Assembly (NCBI RefSeq): GCF_000472425.1
Contig: NZ_AXAI01000032.1
Coordinates: forward strand, 1-64,000
Direction: 5' to 3'
Source: Bradyrhizobium sp. Tv2a-2
GTDB taxonomy: Bacteria; Pseudomonadota; Alphaproteobacteria; Rhizobiales; Xanthobacteraceae
Length of the DNA stretch: 64,000 bases
The number at the start of each line of letters is the position of its first letter. Position 1 is the first letter of the stretch. Under the pieces are notes generated by a model. It did no database searches and was not told the DNA's origin. It worked only from the letters and a program-made list of their open reading frames with translations. Shown piece by piece: positions 44,564 through 52,865 of the stretch. Both the position numbers and the translations under genes were made by a program.

Positions 44564-45382
44564 ATGTCTTCATATACCTCGATTTCTCCCGACAAATTGT
44601 CTCGACTGATTGGCACCGCTCATGCGCCGGTTCTCATCGATGTCCGCCTCGACGAGGACTTCGCCGCCGATCCGCGCCTGATCCCCGGCGCAAGGCGGCG
44701 CTCGCATCTCGATGTAGAGGACTGGGCGCAAGGCCTCGCCGGCCGCTCTGTCGTCGTCATCTGCCAGAAGGGGCAGAAGCTCAGCGAAGGAACCGCAGCC
44801 TGGCTTCGACACGGCAATATCGCCGCCGAGACCCTTGAAGGCGGTCACGCCGCTTGGAGAGAGGCGGGGCTACCGACCGTTCCAGCCGACAAAGTTCCAC
44901 AGCGCGACGGGCGCGGTCGCACCGTCTGGGTTACGCGGGAACGGCCGAAGATCGATCGCATCGCCTGCCCCTGGCTGATCCGGCGCTTCGTCGATCCGAC
45001 CGCCGTTTTCCTGTTTGTCGCCTCGCCCGAAGTCGAGGCCGTTGCCGAGCGCTTCAACGCCGCGCCGTTCGACATCGAGAACGTGTTCTGGAGCCATCGC
45101 GGCGAGCTCTGCACCTTCGATGTGATGGTGAAGGAGTTCGGCCTGTCGACGCCGGCGCTGGAACGGCTGGCGACCATGGTGCGCGCGGCGGACACCGCGC
45201 GGCTTGACCTTTCGCCCGAGGCGCCGGGCCTGCTCGCAGCCTCACTCGGCCTGTCGCGGATGTATGACGACGACCTCAGGCAGCTTGATGCCGGCCTCCC
45301 GCTCTACGACGCGTTCTACCGCTGGTGCCGCGACGCGACCAAGGAGACCCACAACTGGCCGACCAACAAAGTGAAGCCGTGA
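44564..45382 (+). CDS. Rhodanese-ChrB fusion, chromate resistance protein
   Basis: A 272-residue protein starting at ATG 44564 with GGAGGGA upstream. Residues 1-110 form a rhodanese domain with active-site loop VVICQKGQK (Cys67). Residues about 115-265 form the ChrB C-terminal domain (ERPKIDRIACPWLIRRFVDP, FWSHRGELCTFDVMVKEFGL). ChrB-type proteins sense or support resistance to chromate. The rhodanese part could handle sulfane sulfur, relevant because chromate enters by sulfate routes. It is the first gene of the chromate cluster; the next gene starts 14 bases downstream. Confidence 0.87.
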   Translation: MSSYTSISPDKLSRLIGTAHAPVLIDVRLDEDFAADPRLIPGARRRSHLDVEDWAQGLAGRSVVVICQKGQKLSEGTAAWLRHGNIAAETLEGGHAAWREAGLPTVPADKVPQRDGRGRTVWVTRERPKIDRIACPWLIRRFVDPTAVFLFVASPEVEAVAERFNAAPFDIENVFWSHRGELCTFDVMVKEFGLSTPALERLATMVRAADTARLDLSPEAPGLLAASLGLSRMYDDDLRQLDAGLPLYDAFYRWCRDATKETHNWPTNKVKP

Positions 45383-45396
45383 AGGGAGGAAAAACG

Positions 45397-46098
45397 ATGA
45401 AACACCTCTTCACGGTACTCACGCTGGGCGTCGTGCTGCAGTTGGCGCCACCGGCCTATGCTGCCAGCATCGAGCCCGAAGACAAAACGATCGTATTCGT
45501 ATGTGTCCATGGCTCGGTGAAGAGCCAGATAGCCGCGGCCTATTTCAACAGACTCGCCAGGGAACGCGGTCTTCCCTACACGGCCGTTTCGCGCGGCATC
45601 GAAGTCGATGCCGCAATACCCGCAAGCATCAGGAACCGCCTGAACTCCGACGGGCTCGCGCCGACGGACGAAGTCCCGCGTCCGCTGACGGCCGCCGAAG
45701 CCGGCCGCGCCATCAAGGTCGTCGCTTTCGATTCGGTGCCCGACGACAACAGAGGCGTCGCCGAGGTGAGCTACTGGTCCGACGTCCCACCTGCCACCAA
45801 GGACTATGCCGCGGCGCGCGATGTGATCACCCGCCATATCGACGATCTAATACCTACTCTTGCGGCACTGGCGGCCCACCCCAAGCAAACGGTTCGAGGC
45901 ATGGTCACCGCTATCGACGAGCGCAACGACCGGATTACGTTACGACTGCCGAACGACGAGAGCGAGGACTTCAAGGTCGAGGACTTCAAGGTTCGAGATG
46001 GCCTCGTGTTCAACTCGGTTCGCTTTGGCGATCAGGTCGAGGTCACCGTGGAAAACAGCGGCGGTGCGAAGACCATCGTCGGTCTCACGCAGGAATAA
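45397..46098 (+). CDS. Exported LMW-phosphatase-like protein fused to an OB-fold (CusF-like) domain
   Basis: The 233 residues from ATG 45397 with GAAGGGAGGA upstream. A signal peptide (ending PPAYA) precedes a low-molecular-weight phosphatase/arsenate-reductase-like domain (about 29-160). The P-loop reads C36-V-H-G-S-V-K42-S43, so the essential arginine of CX5R is lysine. The C-terminal about 70 residues (VRGMVTAIDERNDRITLRLP) look like a CusF/OB-fold copper-binding domain but lack its His, Met and Trp ligands. EDFKV is repeated twice by a 15-base duplication. The function is unknown. It is second in the chromate cluster. Confidence 0.75.
   Translation: MKHLFTVLTLGVVLQLAPPAYAASIEPEDKTIVFVCVHGSVKSQIAAAYFNRLARERGLPYTAVSRGIEVDAAIPASIRNRLNSDGLAPTDEVPRPLTAAEAGRAIKVVAFDSVPDDNRGVAEVSYWSDVPPATKDYAAARDVITRHIDDLIPTLAALAAHPKQTVRGMVTAIDERNDRITLRLPNDESEDFKVEDFKVRDGLVFNSVRFGDQVEVTVENSGGAKTIVGLTQE
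45964..45993 (+). repeat. 15-base in-frame tandem duplication within the fusion gene
   Basis: GAGGACTTCAAGGTC (45964-45978) is followed by GAGGACTTCAAGGTT (45979-45993), one mismatch, encoding EDFKV twice. It is a recent slippage duplication that keeps the frame. Confidence 0.85.
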
Positions 46099-46157
46099 GC
46101 CTCGCGTTTTCTGCCTCGGCAACAGCTTGCACCACAATCGAGCAAGGAGACGCAACA

Positions 46158-46340
46158 ATGCGCACCATTCCATGGATCACGGCACCGATCTCTCGGTCAC
46201 GCTTGAGGGATTCACGATCAAGGCGGCCTTGGCGCTGGGCGGCTGCTGCGTGCCGCGCTCGACAAGACCGCAAGCACGAAGAGCTGAGCACGGGGCCTGC
46301 CTTCTCATCCCGGGGCGAAAACAAGTGGAGAAACCAATGA
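46158..46340 (+). other. Short open frame with strong ribosome-binding site, of doubtful coding status
   Basis: ATG 46158 is preceded by CAAGGAGACGC, and the 60-codon frame ends in an ATGA overlap with the superoxide dismutase start. This looks like translational coupling. Yet the product is rich in Arg, Trp and Ser and not protein-like. A different frame from ATG 46170 reads MDHGTDLSVTLEGFTIKAAL. The 238-base interval may hold a decayed small gene whose leader still couples translation. Confidence 0.3.
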
Positions 46341-47056
46341 GTGCGAATACCGAACGCCGCGATTTCATCAAGAGCGTTGGTGCAATCGCAGCGTCAGCGG
46401 CGATGCTTGCGGGCACGCAAGCACGCTCCGAGAGCAATCCGCAGGCAGGAGGCAACGTGATGTCCTATCAGCCCAAGCCGATGTCGTTCGATCCGAAATC
46501 CATCACCGGCATCTCGGAGAAGGTGCTGGTCAGCCATTATGAGAACAACTATGTCGGCGCGGTGAAACGCCTCAATGCGATCGGCACGCAGCTTGCCGAG
46601 CTCGATTTCGCGAAAGCGCCGAACTTCATGGTCAACGGCCTGAAGCGCGAAGAGCTGATCGCCTCGAACTCGATGATCCTTCACGAGATCTATTTCGATG
46701 GGCTCGGCGGTGGCAGCAAGCCGAGCAGCCCGCTGGCCGACGCCATCGCGCGCGATTTTGGTAGCATGGAGCGCTGGCGGGCCGAGTTCGCCGCGATGGG
46801 CAAAGCCGAAGGCGGCGGTTCGGGCTGGGTGATCCTTGCCTACTCGCCGCGCGACAAGCGGCTGGTCAACCAATGGGCGGCCGACCACACGACGACGCTT
46901 GCGGGCGGTCGTCCGGTGCTCGTGCTCGATATGTATGAGCATGCCTATCACATGGACTACGGTGCCGCGGCGGCGCGCTATGTCGACGTCTACATGGAAG
47001 CGATCCGATGGGACAACGCCGCCAGGCTGTACGAGCAATATAGCCGAGAAGCCTAG
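46337..47056 (+). CDS. Tat-exported Fe/Mn superoxide dismutase
   Basis: The 239 residues from ATG 46337 with GGAG seven bases upstream. A twin-arginine signal is present (RRDFIKSVGAIAASAAML). The metal ligands of the Fe/Mn family are visible: His in VSHYENNYVG, His in MILHEIYFDG, and Asp/His in VLDMYEHAYHMDYG. It converts superoxide to hydrogen peroxide and oxygen, here probably in the periplasm, whereas most family members are cytoplasmic. Placement between the ChrB-like and ChrA genes suggests protection from superoxide made when chromate is reduced. Confidence 0.9.
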   Translation: MSANTERRDFIKSVGAIAASAAMLAGTQARSESNPQAGGNVMSYQPKPMSFDPKSITGISEKVLVSHYENNYVGAVKRLNAIGTQLAELDFAKAPNFMVNGLKREELIASNSMILHEIYFDGLGGGSKPSSPLADAIARDFGSMERWRAEFAAMGKAEGGGSGWVILAYSPRDKRLVNQWAADHTTTLAGGRPVLVLDMYEHAYHMDYGAAAARYVDVYMEAIRWDNAARLYEQYSREA

Positions 47057-47097
47057 GCCAACGCGGCCGGGATGGCGCACGCAAGAGAGGTTGCGGC

Positions 47098-48288
47098 TTG
47101 ACCACGACAACGACGACAATTCACGGTGGCCGGATCAGCGAGCTGGTGCGCTATTTCCTGCGGCTCGGCTGTCTCGGCTTTGGCGGACCGGTCGCGCTTG
47201 TCGGCCAGATGGAGCGGGAGCTGGTCGACGGCAAGAAATGGCTCAGCAAGGAGCAGATGCGCGAGGCCATCGCCATCTGCCAGTCGCTTCCGGGACCGCT
47301 CGCGATCCAGGTCGGCATCTATATTTCCTATTTGCGCGGCGGCTTCTGGGGCGCATGGGCCGGCGGCTGGGCGTTCATCCTACCGAATTTCGCAATCGTC
47401 GCAGCGCTCGGCGCACTCTACGTCTATCTGGGCGACCTGCAGCCGGTCACCGCGATCTTCTATGGCGTCAGCCCCGCGGTGATCGCACTGATCCTGCATT
47501 CCTGCTACCGGCTCGCCAGGCTCGGCATGGAAGACTGGCTGCAATGGACAATCGCCGCGGTCTGCCTTGCAGTGACCGTGATCCTGCAGGCCGAAGTGGC
47601 GCTGCTCTTCATCGGCGCCGGCATCGTCGGCATTCTCTATTACGGCAGCCTGTTCAAGCGCACGCCGCCCGTGCTGCCTGCCGTCGCGACGCCTGTACTG
47701 GCCCAGATCGCGCCGACCGCCTCCGGCTCGATGATCTCAGGAATTCTCGGCAAGCTTCTGCTGTTCTTTCTCAAGGCCGGCTCCCTCACCTTCGGCAGCG
47801 GTCTCGTGATCGTGCCGTTCCTTGAGCAAGGGCTGGTGCAGCAGTTCGGCTGGCTCGACGAGCGCCAATTCCTGATTGCGGTTGCAATCGGCATGATCAG
47901 CCCAGGGCCGGTGGTGATCACCGCGACCTTTGTCGGCTATCTCGTCGCCGGCTTCTGGGGCTCGCTCGTCTCGACCATCGGCATTTTCCTGCCGTCGTTC
48001 CTGCTCGTGCTGATCGCAGCGCCCTTGCTGGCGCGTCATCGCGGCAACCTCAATGTGCAGGGATTCGTCAAAGGCGCCTATGCGGCTGCGATCGGGACCA
48101 TTCTGGGCGCCTGCATCCTGCTCGGCCGCATCGCAATCGGCGACTGGCTCACAGCGCTGATCGGCGTGGTGTCGCTTGCCGTGCTGTTCCGCTGGAAGGT
48201 CAGCAATCCCTTGCTGATCGCAGCGACCGCTGTTGTTGGCCTCCTTGCATATCCGTTGCTGCAGCCGACCTGGGTAATGGTGCATTAG
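47098..48288 (+). CDS. chrA: Chromate transporter ChrA (long-chain CHR family)
   Basis: The 396 residues from TTG 47098 with GAGAGG upstream. It has the two homologous halves typical of long ChrA proteins: FLRLGCLGFGGPVALVGQME in the first and FLKAGSLTFGSGLVIVPFLE in the second. SLPGPLAIQVGIYI and SPGPVVITATFVGYLVAGFW are the paired PGP motifs. About ten membrane helices. It exports chromate from the cytoplasm. It is 41 bases after the superoxide dismutase. A fragment of a second, divergent chrA 3' end lies at 51261. Confidence 0.93.
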   Translation: MTTTTTTIHGGRISELVRYFLRLGCLGFGGPVALVGQMERELVDGKKWLSKEQMREAIAICQSLPGPLAIQVGIYISYLRGGFWGAWAGGWAFILPNFAIVAALGALYVYLGDLQPVTAIFYGVSPAVIALILHSCYRLARLGMEDWLQWTIAAVCLAVTVILQAEVALLFIGAGIVGILYYGSLFKRTPPVLPAVATPVLAQIAPTASGSMISGILGKLLLFFLKAGSLTFGSGLVIVPFLEQGLVQQFGWLDERQFLIAVAIGMISPGPVVITATFVGYLVAGFWGSLVSTIGIFLPSFLLVLIAAPLLARHRGNLNVQGFVKGAYAAAIGTILGACILLGRIAIGDWLTALIGVVSLAVLFRWKVSNPLLIAATAVVGLLAYPLLQPTWVMVH

Positions 48289-48310
48289 GAAGAACAAGTA
48301 GGGGGACGTG

Positions 48311-49315
48311 ATGAAATATCCGTTCCGAATGATCCCGGCAGTCTCAATTTGCGTCACTATGTTGGCCGCTACACCGGCCTTTCCTCAGTCGACCGAAAAC
48401 GATGTCCTGCAGGTCGAAGCCAAGATTTTGCTGGGCGACGTGCACGGTCGAATTGACCACATGGCGATCGATTCGAAGCGGCAGCGACTGATCGTGGCCG
48501 AGCTCGGCAACGATACGGTGAGCGTCGTCGATCTTGCCAAACATCGCGTAATTCAGAGAATTACAGGATTGAGGGAGCCGCAGGGCGTTGGCTACGAGCC
48601 ATCAAGCGACACGCTCTTTGTTGCCAATGCGCGCGATGGATCGGTGAAGTTCTTCGAAGGAGACACCTATAAGGCAGCCGGAGGTATCGATCTTGGCAGC
48701 GATGCCGACAATATTCGCATTGATGCGGCTGCCAAGCGCGTCATCATCGGTTACGGAGAGGGGGGCCTTGCGGTGCTTGACTCTGCAACCCGCAACAAGG
48801 TCCAAAACGTTGCCCTGAAGGCGCATCCTGAAAGCTTCCAGCTCGACTCCAACAGCGGCAGGATTTTCGTCAACCTGCCTAATGCCCGTGCGGTCGTGGT
48901 GGTGGACGGCACGTCCGGGAAACAGCTGGCAAGCTGGCCGATGGACAAGGGCGGCAACTTTGCAATGGCCGTCGATCGCGATCGTAACCAGCTTCTCGTG
49001 GTCTTCCGCAGCCCGCCTCAGCTCGCCGTCTTTGCGATGACAGACGGGAAACGAATTGCGGCCGTCGATGCTTGCGGCGACGTCGACGATCTCTTCATCG
49101 ATCAAAAGCGCAACCGCGTCTATGTCAGTTGCGGCGCTGGTTTCGTCGATGTGTTCGAAACTAGCGGCGCCGCCTACCGCCGGATGAGCCGCATACCAAC
49201 CGCTCCAGGCGCCCGCACGTCGTTCTTTGCTCCGGAGCTGGATCGACTGCTCGTCGCCGTTCGCGCGACTTCCGTCGAGCCGGCAGCGATCTTGGTATTC
49301 CGCCCACTTCCGTAG
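48311..49315 (+). CDS. Exported YncE-like beta-propeller protein
   Basis: A 334-residue protein from ATG 48311 (or GTG 48308), with GGGGGA upstream and 22 bases after chrA. A signal peptide (ending TPAFPQS) is followed by repeated blades of the YncE/NHL-like type (IDHMAIDSKRQRLIVAELGN, YEPSSDTLFVANARDG, DDLFIDQKRNRVYVS). Such periplasmic seven-bladed propellers bind ligands or partner proteins but no enzyme residues can be assigned. It is probably co-transcribed with chrA and the outer-membrane gene that follows. Confidence 0.85.
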   Translation: MKYPFRMIPAVSICVTMLAATPAFPQSTENDVLQVEAKILLGDVHGRIDHMAIDSKRQRLIVAELGNDTVSVVDLAKHRVIQRITGLREPQGVGYEPSSDTLFVANARDGSVKFFEGDTYKAAGGIDLGSDADNIRIDAAAKRVIIGYGEGGLAVLDSATRNKVQNVALKAHPESFQLDSNSGRIFVNLPNARAVVVVDGTSGKQLASWPMDKGGNFAMAVDRDRNQLLVVFRSPPQLAVFAMTDGKRIAAVDACGDVDDLFIDQKRNRVYVSCGAGFVDVFETSGAAYRRMSRIPTAPGARTSFFAPELDRLLVAVRATSVEPAAILVFRPLP

Positions 49316-49339
49316 AACCCGTGGCCGTGAGACAGGCAC

Positions 49340-50131
49340 ATGTCCACACCCAACCAGTGCTTGCAAGGGCGTCTCCAAAAACTTCTTATGTCGGGCACCG
49401 CGATCATGTTTGGCTTGGCGGCCTGGTCTTCCTCTGCGTGGGCCTACCGCCCTTTCGACGGCACCGATGCCGCCGTCGCAGCTCCAGGAGAAGTTGAAAT
49501 CGAGCTGCAGCCCGCTGGACCACGGCGTGACGTCGGAGGCACGACCCTTATCGCACCGGCGACCGTCTTCAACTACGGATTGAGCGAGGGCTGGGAAGCT
49601 GTTCTCGAAGGCCAGGGGGAAACGCCGCTATCGTCCTCCGGCCCCACGAGCCTGACGGCGGCGGGGGCCTTTCTCAAGCATGTCGTGGTGCCTGGAAGCT
49701 TGCAGGATAAGACCGGGCCAAGCGTTGCGACGGAGTTCGGTGTGCTGCTTCCGGACAGTACCGGCGATTCAGGCGTTGGCGCGAGCATTGCCGGCATCGT
49801 GTCGCAGCGATGGGATTGGGGGACGATCCACTTCAACGCAGAAACCGCGGTCACCCGCGACCATCACGGCGACGTCTTTTTCAGCACCATTCTGGAAGGG
49901 CCGTCGAAATGGACGGTGAGGCCGGTCGCTGAAATCTTCTACGAGAACGAGTTCGGCAGGGAGGAAACGATATCAGGTCTGATTGGCCTCATCTGGCAAG
50001 TGCGCGACAATCTGAGTTTCGACCTCGCATTCCGGCACGCACTCATGGGCGGACACCCGGTGAACGAGCTGCGCGCCGGGCTGACATTTGGCTTTCCACT
50101 TCGATTTCTCGACGGTCGTGCCACTCATTGA
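49340..50131 (+). CDS. Predicted outer-membrane beta-barrel protein
   Basis: The 263 residues begin 24 bases after the propeller gene. A signal peptide (about residues 12-35, ending SSSAWA) is followed by alternating amphipathic strands with aromatic ends (VSQRWDWGTIHFNAETAVT, LSFDLAFRHALMGG), as in MetA/phenol-degradation-type outer-membrane proteins. No periplasmic plug is visible. It may form a pore or receptor for the same system as the propeller. The fold call comes from strand pattern alone. Confidence 0.7.
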   Translation: MSTPNQCLQGRLQKLLMSGTAIMFGLAAWSSSAWAYRPFDGTDAAVAAPGEVEIELQPAGPRRDVGGTTLIAPATVFNYGLSEGWEAVLEGQGETPLSSSGPTSLTAAGAFLKHVVVPGSLQDKTGPSVATEFGVLLPDSTGDSGVGASIAGIVSQRWDWGTIHFNAETAVTRDHHGDVFFSTILEGPSKWTVRPVAEIFYENEFGREETISGLIGLIWQVRDNLSFDLAFRHALMGGHPVNELRAGLTFGFPLRFLDGRATH

Positions 50132-50211
50132 TGACTTCATCACCATTGAGGAGATAAGCGCGTGTATGGCTTTCAACTTGCGTATCCTCACACCTATCTG
50201 GAGACGCAATC

Positions 50212-51255
50212 ATGAGGCACCAAATAGCGATTGTCTGGCGGGGAGATCCCGCTTCGCGGGCGGCCGCAACGCCTGAGAACAATCGCTATCACGAAATCTT
50301 TTCCGAGCTTCTCAAGCTCGGCATCACGGCAGAACCCGCCGTCTACTGCGAGGAGGTGCAGGACGAGTTTCGCGCGCAGCTCATGACGACCGAGGGCGCA
50401 TTGGTCTGGGTCAATCCACTCGAAGGCGACCGCACGCGGGAGAATTTGGATGCGCTGTTACGCGACGTGGCGGCAACGGGACGCCTTATTAGCGCGCATC
50501 CCGACGTAATCCTGCGAATGGGTGTCAAGGAGGTCTTGCACCGAACGAAACATCTCGGCTGGGGCACCGACACGCATCTCTACCGCAGCGCCAAAGAATT
50601 TCGTGACAGCTTTCCGAAGCAGCTCCACACGGCAGGCCCACGCGTCATCAAGCAGAATCGCGGCAATGCCGGTCAGGGCGTCTGGAAGGTCGAATGGCTC
50701 GAGCGGACGGCCAGCACCGCATCTGTTATTACAGTACTGGAGGCGCGCCGCGGCAGCATGCCTGAAACCTTGCCGCTTGAAAACTTCATATCGCGCTGCG
50801 AAGCCTATTTCGGTTGGGGCGGGTGCATCATCGATCAACCCTTTCAGTCCCGGCTGCCCGATGGGATGATTCGCTGTTACATGGGCGTCGACAAGGTCGT
50901 CGGCTTCGGACATCAGAAAATAAAGGCGCTGATCCCGCCTCCGCCCGAAGGACCGGACGCACTTGCTGCGCAGCCCGGCCCGCGCAATATGCATGGGCCC
51001 GATGCATCGCAATTTCAGGCCCTACGGACCAAGATGGAGGCGGAGTGGACGCCGCGGATGATGGAAGTTCTCGGGCTTGAGAGAGATTCACTTCCCATCA
51101 TCTGGGACGCAGACTTTCTATATGGGCCAAGGAATACCATGGGCGAAGACACCTATGTGCTTTGCGAAATCAACGTAAGCTCCGTTTTCGCAGTCCCAGA
51201 TGAGGCCCCCTCCGCCATCGCTCGCCTTACTCTCCAACGCTTGAGAAACAAGTAG
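50212..51255 (+). CDS. Cj0069 family protein (ATP-grasp-like)
   Basis: A 347-residue protein with the start at ATG 50212 and no signal peptide. It begins RHQIAIVWRGDPASRAAATP and contains the segments PRVIKQNRGNAGQGVWKVEW, SRCEAYFGWGGCIIDQPF and CEINVSSVFAVPDEAP. The lysine, glycine-rich loop and final Glu/Asn acidic site resemble an ATP-grasp ligase active site (VLCEINVSS like the metal-binding E-x-N). Substrate and product are unknown. It is cytoplasmic and the last intact gene of the plus-strand cluster; the chrA remnant starts five bases after its stop. Confidence 0.8.
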   Translation: MRHQIAIVWRGDPASRAAATPENNRYHEIFSELLKLGITAEPAVYCEEVQDEFRAQLMTTEGALVWVNPLEGDRTRENLDALLRDVAATGRLISAHPDVILRMGVKEVLHRTKHLGWGTDTHLYRSAKEFRDSFPKQLHTAGPRVIKQNRGNAGQGVWKVEWLERTASTASVITVLEARRGSMPETLPLENFISRCEAYFGWGGCIIDQPFQSRLPDGMIRCYMGVDKVVGFGHQKIKALIPPPPEGPDALAAQPGPRNMHGPDASQFQALRTKMEAEWTPRMMEVLGLERDSLPIIWDADFLYGPRNTMGEDTYVLCEINVSSVFAVPDEAPSAIARLTLQRLRNK

Positions 51256-51260
51256 CCCCG

Positions 51261-51332
51261 ATCGCGCTAACCGCCGTGATCGGCCTGATCGCCTATCCAT
51301 GGCTGCAGCCTGCCTGGGTGATGGTGCGCTGA
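51261..51332 (+). pseudogene. Remnant of the 3' end of a second chrA gene
   Basis: Twenty-three codons and a stop read IALTAVIGLIAYPWLQPAWV plus MVR. The end of the intact ChrA at 48288 is IAATAVVGLLAYPLLQPTWV plus MVH. About 17 of 23 residues match, and the nucleotide sequences are clearly divergent, so this is not a recent copy. It begins five bases after the Cj0069-type stop with no start codon of its own. It marks a recombination boundary of the chromate block. Confidence 0.8.
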
Positions 51333-51426
51333 CCATCTGGATGCGGCTATCCCTGCGCTACCGCGCACGCGTCGCGCTGGTCGAGATCACGAGCAACCCG
51401 CCAAGCGATGCGCCCGCAAGGGATCA

Positions 51427-52728
51427 TCAGAACGGCGGCGGCGCTTGCGGATGCTTCGGGGCGAAAGCACGCGCGGTATCCCTTTGTGGGCGGGTCGTCC
51501 GGGACAGGGCCAGCTGGCGTCCATATTCCTCTTCGCCGAACTTTTTGTATTGCGGGCTTGTCAGCGAGGCGAGAAAGACCACGAGGTCGTCGATCTCGGT
51601 CTCCGTCAGCGCCAGCGGCTGCATGTCCTGATCGAGCCAGGGGTCGGTGATGCCATCCCCCTTGTTGTAATGATCGAGCACATCCCAGAGCGTCTGCATC
51701 GATCCGTCATGGAAGTAAGGACCGGTGACCAGAACGTTGCGCAGGTCCGGCGTCCTGAACGCGGCGATATCGCCCGTCTTTCTGGTGACGAGGAAGCGTC
51801 CCAATACTGACACTTCACCGGAGATCGCGGCTTTATCGACATCCAGCGGAGCCTGCTGCTTCAGAATGCTCTGGGCATGGCTCGCCAAGGTACCCACACC
51901 TGCTTTCAGGATTCCGATGCCGATGTCGTGGAAGTCGTTATCGGTAAAGAGCGTCACGTCGCGCTGATTGTCGAGCAGGGCATGACAGAGGTTGCAGCGC
52001 GCCTTGGTGTTGAACAATTCCCAGCCACGCCTGGCGGAGTCGGGAATGGCGTTGGCATCGCCCGCGATGAAATGGTCGAAAGGTGCATCGAATGAGACGA
52101 GGCTGCGTTCATAGGCGGCCATCGCGCTCAGCATGTCCTGCGTGTTCGCGGCGCGGCCGAATGCCTGCATGAACGCGCTCTGATAGTCCTTGTCGCCCGC
52201 GATGGCGGATACCGCCTGATCGAGACCGACCGCGCCCATCTCGTCGGGATTGGTGATCGGGAGGGCTGCCTGCTCTTCCAGCGTGTCGACGCGGCCGTCC
52301 CAGAACTGGGTCTTGTTGTACAGTGCATTGAGGATGGTCGGCGCATTGCGTTGACCGGTGTGGCCGTGGATGCCGACCGACATGGATCGGCCGTCGGTGA
52401 AAGCGCGCGCCGGATCGTGGCAGGTGGCGCAGGCGACCGTGCCGTCACCCGAAAGACGCGGTTCGAAGAACAGTTTTTCGCCCAGAGCCAGAATCGCAGG
52501 CGTCTGAGTACCCGGCGGAACGACCGACGCGGTCAGACTTGTGGGAAAGCCCGCCTGTGCCGACGATCGCGGCTCAGCCAAAAGCCCCGGCGTGGGCAAA
52601 GGCGGCGCTTGCCCCGGCGCCAGTGCGGTGGGTGGAGCGGGGGTTATGGTTTGGTCCACGGCCTGCGCCGCAAGCGCGACGAGGATTTGCGCTGGAAGCA
52701 ACAAGCCCGCCAGTAAGATCGGGCGCAT
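51427..52728 (-). CDS. Di-haem cytochrome c peroxidase (MauG family)
   Basis: The 433 residues start at ATG 52728. A signal peptide (residues 1-22) and a proline-rich linker precede two haem motifs: C100-A-T-C103-H104 and C245-N-L-C248-H249. The di-haem peroxidase core includes NAPTILNALYNKTQFWDGR and FRTPDLRNVLVTGPYFHDGS. These enzymes reduce hydrogen peroxide with electrons from periplasmic cytochromes. It could remove peroxide formed by the neighbouring superoxide dismutase, although it is on the opposite strand. The C-terminal tail is proline-rich. It is convergent with the chromate cluster. Confidence 0.9.
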   Translation of the reverse strand: MRPILLAGLLLPAQILVALAAQAVDQTITPAPPTALAPGQAPPLPTPGLLAEPRSSAQAGFPTSLTASVVPPGTQTPAILALGEKLFFEPRLSGDGTVACATCHDPARAFTDGRSMSVGIHGHTGQRNAPTILNALYNKTQFWDGRVDTLEEQAALPITNPDEMGAVGLDQAVSAIAGDKDYQSAFMQAFGRAANTQDMLSAMAAYERSLVSFDAPFDHFIAGDANAIPDSARRGWELFNTKARCNLCHALLDNQRDVTLFTDNDFHDIGIGILKAGVGTLASHAQSILKQQAPLDVDKAAISGEVSVLGRFLVTRKTGDIAAFRTPDLRNVLVTGPYFHDGSMQTLWDVLDHYNKGDGITDPWLDQDMQPLALTETEIDDLVVFLASLTSPQYKKFGEEEYGRQLALSRTTRPQRDTARAFAPKHPQAPPPF

Positions 52729-52865
52729 CCGATTTGCCTTTGCGCTGCGTGAGTTGCCAATCCGGGCGAAGCCACAAAACCTAGCACCCTCTTCACGGCT
52801 ATTTCTTGCCCTGCCCGCGGCGTCGCCTTACCATGTCGCAGAACTGTCATATGGGGCCTTTCCTG

